A stretch of 64,000 nucleotides of DNA from Cryptomeria japonica (taxonomy: Eukaryota > Streptophyta > Pinopsida > Cupressales > Cupressaceae): positions 910,225,009 through 910,289,008 of the forward strand of contig NC_081414.1 in assembly GCF_030272615.1 (NCBI RefSeq). The letters are read 5' to 3'. Shown piece after piece: positions 24,761 through 35,539 of the stretch. Within the stretch, counting starts at the first letter, position 1. Each line of letters opens with the position of its first letter. A program made the translations under genes and the position numbers. The notes under the pieces were generated by a model. That model worked only from the letters and a program-made list of their open reading frames with translations, had not been told where the DNA came from and did no database searches.

Positions 24761-26761
24761 GACATGGTTGGAGTTGTTGATTATTCATTGTGTTACTTGG
24801 AACCACAAAAGGACTAACAAGCTAATAATACATCTTAAAATGCCTTTTCCAACTTTCTATAACAACTTTGTAGTTATATTCACTATTCTACAATTTCTTT
24901 TCAGCATAACCTCATCTAATTTCAACCTTGCTTGAGATCATTATGAGCACCTTAAACAAATCAAGCATACTTCAACTTAATACTTGTTAAAACTTATATC
25001 ATAGAACTATGTAAACTCACATCACTGCTCTTTTCCCTTATTAGTGATATTTGTCACCTAGTAGGGAACCTTTCTCATTTGAATAATTATCATAAACTAT
25101 GTGCAAATATAATAACACTTTCTTGAAATTATTAAAAAAAACCTGGAAAATCATAGCAACCTTTAAATTTTCATCTTGACTAGAAATCTTATAGATCTTA
25201 GACTTCTTAAAACTTCATTTTAGGTTCATTCCACAAAGTCACCACATCTATGGTATAGGACTAAATTTTAAGAAGCAGGAGGCTCCTTACACGTTGATTT
25301 AGTCTTTCGAGTCTTATCCAACTACAGGGTCACTTCATCTATTCTTTTTTGTATGTTGCAACAAATCTCTTCTAGGCTAAAAACCTTTTAACTAGAGACT
25401 CTAGACTAGACTTTAGCAAAATATTTCAAATCTCTTCCCCAGCAAGGTCGCTAATCTATTGGTTCCCAAATCAATAGATCCCGTAAACCCTAAAGATTAG
25501 CCATTTTCTTATGCTTAGGTTCAGGGTTCGATTTGGCCAACGAACAAAATTCAATCAAAGGATTGAAATATCCTGCACTTTTGGCTCTACAAGACCAAGG
25601 GGTGTCTCCCTTCACAATGTCAAAAGATACTATGCAAATGTAAATAGACATTGTATTTAAGCAAATCTCCCAATGAAATTATACCAAAAAATGTATGATC
25701 TACCTTGAATTTGGCTTTATTCCTACTATTTCACCATTTACTCCGCAATTGGGAGAAAAGACTCTACTCTAAACCTACTCTTAACAACAAGAAAGTAAAG
25801 AGGATTTAATAATTTGAGTGGTTTCTAAAAATGCATCAAGCCTTGCAACATATTTGTGCCCATTCTTGGGCCATAGAGTCAAATAAGAGACCATAAAAGA
25901 GACTTTACTCATAAATTCTATCTAAACAATAGATTTGAGTGTGTTAATGCCTTACATTAACAAATCCTCTCATCCTATCACAAAGCTCTACTAAAAATCC
26001 AAATTATGCATTCAAGATCACAATTATTTGATCAAACAAATTTAACCTTTACTTGAAAGAGAGCGGTGAGCATTAAACACAATCATAAGGAAGTTGTGAC
26101 GACAAATCCAAACACCCTTGATTTATTGAATTCATATAATCAGAAATGTACAATGTCGAGACAATTTCATGACAGTTCCATTAATGCTACACAAACTGGT
26201 TAACATTTGCTTATAAAATCAAACACTTACCACCATCATATTTTATCTATGACTCAAACTCAACACTATTCTATTTATCATGGAATTTTTTAAAACCCTT
26301 TACAGTGGAGAAAGAAGAAGAATAATTAGAAATGCAGAAGAGAAGAGAAGCATACAAATTGAATTTAGAGTTGACACTTGACATCTTTTCTTTTATTCTG
26401 ATTGACAACAAGATATGCTCTTATGAATACATGAATAATTTCAGGTTATTGTGATAGTCAATAACTGAAATAGAGCAAAGAAGTAACCATCATGATTTAC
26501 TCTTTATTCCCATTGATTTGCTCTCAAACAACTTCATATGCAACTCCTGCACTAGCAGTTAAATCTTTCTTCAAATCGATGAACAAAATGAAGAGCTAAA
26601 ATTGTTTCCATTGACTCATTGCTGGAAGGAAGTCATAATAATGGAGGAATCAACCTCTTATAGATAGAATAAACAGTATCTCAAGCAGTGGCTGCAACAC
26701 ATTTTAATCTCAGTTCATAATGGAGTCAACTCAGAAGATAAAATTTGGGGAAAATATTCCA
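24761..26761. other. Unassigned AT-rich stretch, likely gypsy leader
   Basis: No gene supported. On the minus strand about 25425-25460 reads TTAGCGACCTTGCTGGGGA, similar to the TGGCGAC...CTGGGGA words found at gypsy primer sites, which suits a leader of the Gag fragment at 24230-24760. Confidence 0.35.
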
Positions 26762-27205
26762 TCAAACCTCTTTAGTGCTTGCATCATCTCCCAAAACTTC
26801 AATGCGGTATAGATTGGGAATCAGAAAATTATTTTGATCTGAAAACTCTACATCGTTTTCTTCTAAATCTAACTCATTTTCTTCTTCTTCCGCGTCTACA
26901 AAAATGGAGTCAATATTTTCTGCGATATGGGGCCTAGGATCAGTCCTAACATGATTGTTGCCCTCAACATATTACAGAAGAAAGCATCACTTTTTTGGAA
27001 ACCGAAAACAACCCAAGGTGTATTTGTGGGTTTTGCTCTTCTATGATCTCCATCCACATTCAACCGTGAAGGGAATGGTAACACAAATCCATAGCGTATT
27101 TTAAAATACTTTTCTGACACCTCTACATCTGTGTACAATGGCTTAGACTCCCTATAAATCTTTGATGTCACAGCTCCACTTTCTGATACGAATTCAATGT
27201 TTGCT
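26762..27205 (-). pseudogene. Unrecognised protein fragment, C-terminal end
   Basis: Minus-strand coding-like sequence: a first frame (27205 to about 26975) with YGFVLPFPSRLNVDGDHRR and TPWVVFGFQKSDAF, then a one-base shift near 26970 into a frame reading an acidic tail (VDAEEEENELDLEEN) to TGA 26764-26762. Natural-looking composition on both sides of the shift argues for a real gene once. I do not recognise the family. It could be the end of a transposon-associated protein or a captured host exon. Confidence 0.45.
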
Positions 27206-27333
27206 AATTTACATTTTATTCTTCTTCAGGCCTTTCATTTTTCAAAATACAACTATATAATTTGATACCAGTAGAGGATCTACTACTAACAAGGGCTCCA
27301 TGGTTTTACAAGATATCAAACAAGGAATGGCTC

Positions 27334-27841
27334 TTAAAATCTCATCTTAGTATGTGTAGTGCTTATGGGTGGGTGACTAGTATTTATGTAGTTGGTTGTG
27401 TTGTTTGTGGGTGTAAAAGGTATGGTCAGATGAGTACTTGTATGTGTGATGTTAGAAGGTATATTGTTATGAAAAGGATAGTTAAGGATGCTGCAGATTG
27501 TGTTATGAGTTAATGTGTAGGGTTTCTTAGATGTACCTTCTATGTTGGAGGTATGAGTTGTGTTGGTGATTTGTGATATGTCAAAACCATGTGTCGAGCT
27601 CATTTTGGATGAGTTCTAAGAGGAGTGCATCTTGGTTGATCTTTATAGCTTTTACCATCATTTCTTGGTTATACTCATTTTGTAGAAATGTGGCTAATCT
27701 AGGGGAGACTTCAAGTTGATCTACAAAATTTTGGTCTTCATGTGGTGATTGTGGTGGACTTGGAATATTGGGCATCCCAAAGTGGAGTTCATTTGTGTTG
27801 GATTCCATGAGCCTTTCTCGTTGAGCCCTTGTGTATACCAT
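27334..27841 (-). pseudogene. Gypsy Gag N-terminus, frameshifted
   Basis: Starts MVYTRAQRERL at 27841, close to the usual M-x-x-T-R-x-x-x gypsy Gag start, and reads 86 codons to 27581. Another frame (27603 to 27334) continues with a T/N/P-rich stretch. No capsid or zinc knuckle is seen. Confidence 0.45.
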
Positions 27842-29265
27842 ATAATGATGACACTAGTATGTTATGATTTTTAGGATGTTGTTAGTTGATAATGTTGGAT
27901 TTATGGTTGGTCAAATGTATTGATAAGTTGAGGTATGCAAGAGGTTTGAGTTGGATATGGTTATGATGCAAGGTTAAGTTGGACTAGGGTTAATGTTGGG
28001 GTATTTTTAAAGGTTGGGGGGTATCTAAGTCAAGGTGGGAGTGATTATGGATTGAATGATGAACTAACGTTTGGTTGAAGTTGGGTGTTAACTAAAGTTA
28101 GTTTGAGGATGAATGGATGTTGAAAGGATTGGGTGTTGGTTGACAACCTAAACTCTTGGACTAGGAATATGACTTGTGGATTTGGGATCTTGATTTAATT
28201 TTATTTTTTGGGGATTTTTTTGGATGGATGCTTGGGTTTGGGATTGGATTTTTGAATTTGGATAAACTATGGTCAAAATAAATTTGGCAATGTCTAGATC
28301 CTTAGCAAAGGGAATTGTTTTAGGATTTTATCTTCTTCTAATTGGGATAGGTTGGGGATATTTGGATGTCACTAACTTAGTAGAAAAAAATTCCTAAGGT
28401 AATAATCCAAATGATTAGAGCTAATTAAATATAATACTTAAGATAGGCAAGTTATCAAGCACTATATTATCTAGAGATTACAAAGGATAAGGATATAACC
28501 AAACTTTTTCTAAATCATGACCTTGTTGGATTTGGGATTTAAGAAAAAATTGAATGATGGAAAGATTGAATTTTGTTTGATTTGTATTCCTAAGTCCAAA
28601 ATAAAGGTTGGGAAAAGGGATTTTGTTACGAATGGGGTTATGGATTCCTAAATATGTTCTAAGAAGATGAAGGGATTATGGAGGTTATGGTGGAGGATGA
28701 TTTTGGGGATTTTGTTAATGAAGTGTAATCCTAAGTTTTTGTGTGCACAGGTTTGATAGGTCTTCCTAAGGTCATTGATGGTCATAATTGATGTCAGGGG
28801 TTGTAAATCTTTGAAAGATTGGATAGAAAGTACTCATCAAGTTTAGCATAGCATAGGAATAAAAAATCAAATGCTTAGGCATTGAATCCCAATCACATGC
28901 ATAAGCATAGGTGAGGCTCTAAAGATGTAGGCACCGAAGTGTATGCCCAAAAGCCGAAGTGTGGACTTAGGACTATGGAATATTTTGGAAGAAAAATTTG
29001 GCTTCTCTTGGCAAGATATATCAAAAAACAGATAGAATGACCAACTCTTGACTATCTAAAAGGGTAAGGTTGGCTAGCTTATATTAGTTTTTCACATGAA
29101 GAAATGCCAAACACTTTGCACATTTCCTAAGATCAAGTGGGTATGGATATTCTCACAGACTCACAAGGCTGAAATCTACCCCCACTCTAGAAGAACGGCG
29201 GCATACATCCCCTTAGTAATATATTATCATGTAAAAGATAGCTAGAGAATGTATCGTCATGGACC
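27842..29265. other. Unassigned, likely gypsy leader
   Basis: G/T-rich on the plus strand with no gene. TTTTTGTGTGCACAGGTTTG at 28736 resembles the leader word seen in the left-edge element (in the other orientation there). Confidence 0.35.
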
Positions 29266-29313
29266 ACATAGGAAAAAAAAACTACAGGTAGTGGAATTGT
29301 TTACAATTATTCC

Positions 29314-29919
29314 CTAAGAATCTGGCCCTCCTTCCATGTAGAATTCTTTAGATAGCATAAGCTGAGAGAATTCTTCAAGCCACATGTAGTTTGGAAAGTC
29401 ATCCAGGAGGAACCATTTCTAGAGGAAGTCCCTGCCAATCTGCGCCCATTTCTTGTGACGTGTCAGCTACTCTACATTCAGGTTTAGGAGAAACGGTTGC
29501 CTGGCCACTAGCAGTGTTTGGTCAGGGAGGAGAAGCTTGGATAAATCACTCGCCCAAGGGATCCCCACCCCTGCTTCTGCAAGAATGACAAGAGTAATGT
29601 CGTCTCCGAGGAAGTCTTCCTTAAAAACCTTCCTCAACAGCATCAGCATATCCACCTTGTCTCCTCCCAAGTCTAGAAGAGACACTAAGAAGCAGGATGT
29701 AAGGTCCGTGTTAAAACAGTACCTATTTTCGTTTCGTAGAAATTCTCTGCCCAACACCATCCACACAGCTTCATTGGTGAATGACCCAACCTCCTTGCAG
29801 ACTGATTGGAGGGTTGGGTCTCTAATGGAGCCTAAAAAGGCCCTCTGGTCCTCTGCAAAAATGCTTCTCAAGCAGATGGGAGTGTCCATCTTGAGAAAAC
29901 AGATTAACAAATTAAACAA
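29314..29919 (-). pseudogene. Repeat A minus-strand protein, copy 1 (nonsense mutant)
   Basis: Same protein as 43211-43816, but a TAG at about 29467 replaces a Gln CAG in copy 2 and truncates it after about 150 codons; the frame then continues to the same C-terminus. Differences from copy 2 are mostly amino-acid changing, so neither looks protected by selection. Function not recognised. Confidence 0.5.
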
Positions 29920-29997
29920 CCTGAGCAGTGAGCCTATAAACCTAAAATACCATGAGCTCTGACGATTTATCTACTAAATGACAAAGGCTAATTGAAG

Positions 29998-30216
29998 ATG
30001 AAAGAAGCAGAGATCGTATATAAATTGTTGAAGCTCTTGATTGTAATAATTACTTCTTTAACAGTATTAACTGCTATAAAAAAATTTAAATCTTTCATAT
30101 CTCTGCAAATCTTCCCCATAAATGCACGAGTGTGCGAAATTGGAAACAACTATGAACCAGTACCAAATTGGCAAGTATCACATTGGAAGTCATGGGGACA
30201 GAGAGGATTGTCGTAA
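29998..30216 (+). CDS. Hypothetical 72-aa protein with one hydrophobic segment, copy 1
   Basis: ATG 29998 to TAA. Residues about 9-28 (K-L-L-K-L-L-I-V-I-I-T-S-L) are a possible membrane helix; the C-terminal half is polar and Trp-containing. The frame is also open in copy 2 (43895-44113), but about six of nine base differences change the protein, which argues against constraint. May be chance coding. Confidence 0.25.
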   Translation: MKEAEIVYKLLKLLIVIITSLTVLTAIKKFKSFISLQIFPINARVCEIGNNYEPVPNWQVSHWKSWGQRGLS

Positions 30217-30540
30217 GTGAAAAGATATATATTAAATGAACAAAATTATCGATCATGATTCGTGACATTTGATACGTGTCTATTGAATCCAATTTCATTC
30301 CGGGCACTTTCTGGTGAGCTATGTTCTCTTCAGAAAATTGGGCCGAAATAAAACTTCAGCCATTGATATATGATCATCGAACGGTTTAAAATCATTGATA
30401 GATTTTAGGTATGTGTCACCCTTTACGTGTCAAAGAGGCCGCACTTATTGATACATTGTGCAGAGTCCGGACTCAATATATTATGTGATGTGATGTACTG
30501 ATGTGATGTGATGTGCCTTGTCTATTAATGGCAATGAATT

Positions 30541-31475
30541 AATGAAATCGCCAATGAATTATATATTGTACCATAAATAACAAAATATTCACCAAAACAA
30601 ATTAAAAAAATTTCAAGCGGTGGATAAAAATCGCCAATACATTTAAATAATTTTCAAGAGGTGGATAAAAATCGCCAATACATTTAAATAATTTTTCCTT
30701 CGGAGTAAAAATTTTCGCTCATACAATTATATATTTGTTCCTTTTAACAATAATTATTTGCCTCCCACAATAAATCTTTTTCCCATAGAACAATGTATTA
30801 TTCGCCAGAAATTTATGGCATTTTTGCACCCTAGAAAAAAAATCGCCAATACAAAATAATTTTTTCGTCATTTAAAAAAAAAAATTCGCCATCGATATGA
30901 AAATTTCCCCCCGAAAATAATGTTTGATTCACCAGGATTTTACACAGTTGCCCGGGGGGGGTTTCTTAAAGTTATCCCTAATTTTTCATATCGGCCATGT
31001 CAGAAATGGCGAATATTTTGTACCGTTTGGGGGTGGCCATGTCGCCAGAACATTATCAATTTCTATCATAGTCACGGCCCAATCGCCATATGTTTTATGC
31101 AAATAAATGTTTCTATGCAATGATTTCACCAATACAATATATGGTGGACACACAGTAAATTTAATTGTTTTGCCTACACTCTCTAAGGTTGCCTTAATAG
31201 ATGACCTTAATTCGCCTATAGGCATGTGAAGATTTGTTAGCCAGGGGGACCCAATTCACTTGACATCTTGCCGACGTGTGTCTCCATTCACCCCAACTTT
31301 CGCCAACTATATTTTATTCGGCTATTATTTGGACGACCTATAATCGCCTCGAAAATTACATAAGTCATATTTGGATGACCTATAATTGCCTCGAAAATTA
31401 CATAAGTCGTGTTATAATTACGTGGGATTCGCCAAATATTTGTATACCATATAAAATTCCCACGGAATTCGCCAT
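30541..31475 (+). repeat. Cluster of CGCCA motifs upstream of the hAT gene
   Basis: At least 11 exact CGCCA copies, usually TCGCCA followed by A or T, plus several one-base variants (CACCA, CGCCT) in about 930 bp, nearly all in the same orientation. Otherwise the sequence is very AT-rich, so the motif stands out. hAT and CACTA transposons often carry arrays of a short transposase-binding word near their ends; this cluster fits that role but the terminal inverted repeat was not found. Confidence 0.6.
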
Positions 31476-31486
31476 ATAAGGATTGG

Positions 31487-31494
31487 TATAAATA
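31487..31494 (+). promoter_or_regulatory. TATA box of the hAT gene
   Basis: TATAAATA about 265 bp before the first ATG of the transposase, after the CGCCA cluster. A 5' untranslated exon would follow. Confidence 0.5.
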
Positions 31495-31647
31495 CATGCA
31501 AAGATCAAATCTATCTCAATATCTCAACACAATCTGGTGGGTTTTACGCTCTGAATTTTGATCAATAGCGAAGTTTCAGACCAAGGAAAATCATTGTTGT
31601 TGAGTCATTGACTGTATTGGCGACTGCTAGTGACCTAAAGCCTAAAG

Positions 31648-31737
31648 GTGAGCGATCATATTTTTGAAGTGGTATATTATAGTTTATACATTATAGCCTA
31701 TTATTGCTTCTTCAGCAAATTGATATTTTTTTGGCAG
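31648..31737 (+). other. Candidate intron in the hAT 5' region
   Basis: Donor AAAG/GTGAGC at 31648; acceptors at CTTCAG (31715) or, after a T-run, TTGGCAG (31737). The intron would be 68 or 90 bp and lie wholly upstream of ATG 31755. Confidence 0.45.
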
Positions 31738-31754
31738 CCTTTATTTCATTGGAG

Positions 31755-34449
31755 ATGTTGAACAGGAAGAGGGGTAGGAAACCTACAAGTGGGGAAGGCC
31801 AGGAGAGGCCAACAAAAAGTAGAACGTTGTCTTCGTACTTTGGCATTGGATGTGAAAATCAGGAAGGTACATCATCACAAGTACAAGTACAAAATTCACC
31901 ACTTGCACCGCATGTTGAAGACGGTGGCGAACCTAATATCTCAGATCAGGATGATCTTGAAGAAGATTATCTGGTAGATACCCAAGTTAGCCGGAATGAT
32001 ATAATCGACTTGGGTGATAATGCCATTGATGATAATGCACGGAAGGGGAAAAGAATAGCCATATCAAAAAAGGGTGAACCACAATCAAAAAAGGATCGGG
32101 AGTGGGATATGTCAGTGAGGAATTTTCAAATTAATTGGGCATCAAAGTACCCATTCATTGAACCAGTTGAGAATCCAATTGAAGGCGAGCCTCCAATAGA
32201 ATGCAAGTGTAAGATTTGCACTTGGAAACATAACAAGGAAATTAGGTTGCAGCTAAAATTGGACACCATAGAAAAGCATATGGGTAAAGTTTATGGAAAA
32301 CAAATGATAGACGGGGTTGAAAAATCAGTGATAAGATGGAAAACAAAGGATGAATGTAAGCATATGAGGAATGCCGAAGAGTATTATTTTCATGAGAAAT
32401 TACAAATGAAGCCTGCTGAAGTTAAAGGTTCTATTGAAGTTGTTTTAGGAAAAGCAATGCAAATAGAACAACTGGGAAAAGTTGTTCAGTTAAGCGTTGT
32501 TTTTCATATTTTGAGCAGAGGGCGTGCTATGACAGATTTCCCATCAATTAGTGGTTTATTACACTTTTTGAAAGTTCCTAACTATCCTAATAGACACTGG
32601 TCAGTAAACAGTGGATGGGAATGGGCAATTTGTCTTGCTGAGGTTGAAAAAGAAGATGTACAGGAAAAAATAAGAGAGTCAAACTTCATTGCATTTTCTT
32701 TAGATGAAGTTACCGCAGTAGAAAATACTTCATGGGTATGCATGCATGTTTATACTGTAGAGAATCATACCTGCCAACCTCATCTACTATCTATTGCTAA
32801 AATGAAGGAGAGTGCGACAGCGGAAAATTTATTTCAACTAGTAAAGAGAAGTTTAATTGAATATGGAGGTATGGATGACATGACGGTAGCCAAAAAATTG
32901 GTTTGTGTTGGAGCAGATGGAGCTTCAGTAATGCAAGGTCACAGGAATGGACTTTGTACAAAGATTGAAACTTCATTTGCACCGTACATTACTGCAATTC
33001 ACTGCATGGCTCACAGAATGAATCTAGCTTTTGGAATTGTGAGCAAGTTTGCTTCAGTTAAAAAAAATGAAATTTTAATCAGAGAGCTCTACTCACACTT
33101 CTGTCGAAGTCCCAAGCGATTTATGGAATTTCAAAACTTTGCTGATGGATTAACTGATGGGAAAAATCTTCTCAAGGATAATGATACCAAATGGATCTCT
33201 TTGGATGGTCCAGCGCATCGAGTGTTTTCAGAATATCCATCCTTGATTGGACTATTTCACACAACTCGCGACGAATCAGATCAACCGAAATTTCCAAAAC
33301 TTCCTGGCAAGTTAAGTAATTTAGAGACACTCTTAACTTTAGCAGCTCTTCTGCCCATGCTAGAGGAAATGAGGAATATTATGAAGGCTGCCCAAAAAAG
33401 AGCTTTGTATATTGTAGAATATGCTACGCTGCGTAAGATGACATGCTTGACCCTCGACAATCTCTATCGAAATCAACCAACACTATCTAATGAAAATTTG
33501 TTAAGTGGCGGACACTCACAGATTTGAACAATCCTGATAACTTTTTACAAATCAATGCAGACGGAGAGGTATGTGCCAATGTACGGGGAGTTGAGATACC
33601 AATGCACTTCTATGCCATGGTTGACCCCGAGGAACCAGGAAAGCGCCCCAGGAAGAAACTAGCAAGAGTTACAAAGGAAGATTTCGACAAGATTGTTGAG
33701 ACTGTAACTACTTCTGTGAAGAAAATTGCATATGATCTTTCCTCACAAATTAGAAGCAGATTCCCTCCTGACAACCTACTCGAAGCCATGTCTAAGTGTT
33801 TCCTCATTATTGGAGCCTCAATAGTGCATCTGATTTTTGAAGTAAGCTACTGAGTTTGGTAAAACAATTTTGCATTTCCAGAGAATTTAATGGAGTAACT
33901 ATAAATGGAATATTAGACAAAACTCATCTTCGAGAGAAATTAGCTCATTTTGCATACACTATGAAAGAACAATATGCCAAAATGGATAACCCCCGCAAAT
34001 AGGGATCGGTAACAAGGGTTTGGAAATATATAGCTGAGAACAAAACCTTGCGTGATTCAATGCCAGAATATGTGAAGCTTGTTGATTTATGTCTTACCAT
34101 GATATTGGGTTCGGTGGAAGATGAGAGAGTTTTCAGTGCTTTGGGGTTCCTAAAATCAAAGCTAAGAAACAAACTAGACAAAAATTTGGAAAATTGCTTA
34201 AGGCTCTATACATCTAGGTATGATGGCCACACTTTTCCTTACGATAGGGAACTGCAAATCTGGAGGTCCAAATGTGAAAGAAGAGGTTTGGGCAACACTT
34301 CAAACCAAAGTGCCAGTGGGACTACTAGAGCTACTTGTAGCATTGAGATGCAGTTCGGCGAAGATATGCAGACTCAGACTCAGAGTGAAGAAACCACAGA
34401 TGGGAATCAAGAAAACACTAAATTTGATGAGGATGAATGGCAACTGTAA
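31755..34449 (+). pseudogene. hAT-superfamily transposase (ZNF862-like), frameshifted
   Basis: Starts ATG 31755 with a basic N-terminus (R-K-R-G-R-K-P). It is open to 33527, changes frame by a one-base loss near 33506, again near 33800, passes TGA and TAG codons (about 33840, 34001), and resumes to 34449. Domains: a TTF/BED-like zinc finger (CKCKICTWKH...IEKHMG, about residues 155-185); the RNase H-like core with S-L-D-E, V-G-A-D-G-A-S-V and H-C-M-A-H-R-M-N-L; and the C-terminal dimerisation block with E-D-E-R-V-F-S-A-L-G-F-L-K-S-K-L-R. Length about 895 codons, normal for this group. Inactive as it stands. The upstream CGCCA cluster may be its binding array; the convergent gene at 35540-39632 may be a partner. 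Confidence 0.88.
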
Positions 34450-35539
34450 CAGTAAGAGATTGGTATTTATTAATCTTATTACTATATCTCATCATTCATA
34501 TTACAAAAGCATATTAATTTTTGCAATTAGAATTTAATATTGATTTGTAATTATATTTTTCAACTTTCTATTTCCAGATTTAAAATAGCATAATAAAAAA
34601 AAACCATAATGTGTTTATTGATACAGAGATGTTTATTGTTTATTTATACATGTTTGAGTCTCAAATCTGTGTGATACATTTTAGAACCATATGATACAAT
34701 TCATTCAATAGTAATACACATGTCGAGAACTTAGATTTTCATTAATTCTTTCAAAATATAGCCATATGATACAATTCATTCAATAGTAATACACCAAATT
34801 CCAATCTGTCTGATTCTCCATACCAATTGCAAAAGTGAATAAAAAGTTTCAGAACCCTTTGCAAATGACCCTGAATTCCCTTTTATAAAAACAAGAGAGA
34901 AACAACAACTCCTGTGTGGTTTTCCAATGTCCATGCAAAAGTGAATACAAAGTTTCAGAAGTAGAACCCTTTGCAAAATTGCAAATGACCCTGAATTCCC
35001 TTTTATAGAAACAAGGGAGCAACAACAACTTCAGGTCAAATTGCAAGTTTGCAACATGTGAACACTGAACATCAAAATCACAAACTCAACACATATTTAT
35101 ATGGCCATCATAGGCCGTATTAGCAATTTAACATCTGCTACATGTTTGATGTCTCTTATTCAAAAAACAAAGTTCAAAATTAAATATTAATTCATGCCAT
35201 GACAAATTAAACATAGATAATAGCAGTGCCTAAAACCTACTACTCAGAAATAGAGAAATGCATAAATGTTAAAGAAAGGGAGAATTTGAGAATACAAATT
35301 TACTGGCTGAATTTTTGCACTATGCATCATAGATTCATAGGTTGGATTAGCAAAATAGCAATAGCGAGTGTTGTTTTTTTCCTATTCATAAAATAGATTC
35401 ATAGGCTGGATTAGCAAAATAGCATTAGCCATTGCATCATAGATTCATAGGCTGGATTAGCAAAATAGCAAACAGAAAAAACATAAAACCTTGAAATTAA
35501 GAATAAAAGAAGAAAAATGTGCAATACATACTATGATTC
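34450..35539. repeat. Inter-gene stretch with three short tandem repeat sets
   Basis: Between the convergent hAT and G-patch genes. CCATATGATACAATTC occurs twice (34687, 34762). A 106-bp unit beginning GCAAAAGTGAATA occurs twice (34829, 34935). A unit containing GGATTAGCAAAATAGCA occurs three times (about 35320-35475). Short ORFs here are artefacts of the duplication. No gene. Confidence 0.8.

Larger units (their letters stand above)
29266..30979. repeat. Long direct repeat A, copy 1
   Basis: 1,714 bp matching 43163-44875 in the same orientation, from ACATAGGAAAAAAAAACTAC to CTTAAA...TATCCCT. The copies are clearly alike along the whole length, with scattered substitutions. Both hold a minus-strand ~200-codon frame, a 72-codon plus frame, a GTGATGTGATG stretch and AT-rich CGCCAATAC repeats. 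Copy 1 continues into the hAT gene; copy 2 stops. Confidence 0.9.

Noticed and set aside
34776-35046. Two similar minus-strand ORFs suggesting a repeated small protein
   Set aside because: They arise from the 106-bp tandem duplication, in different registers.
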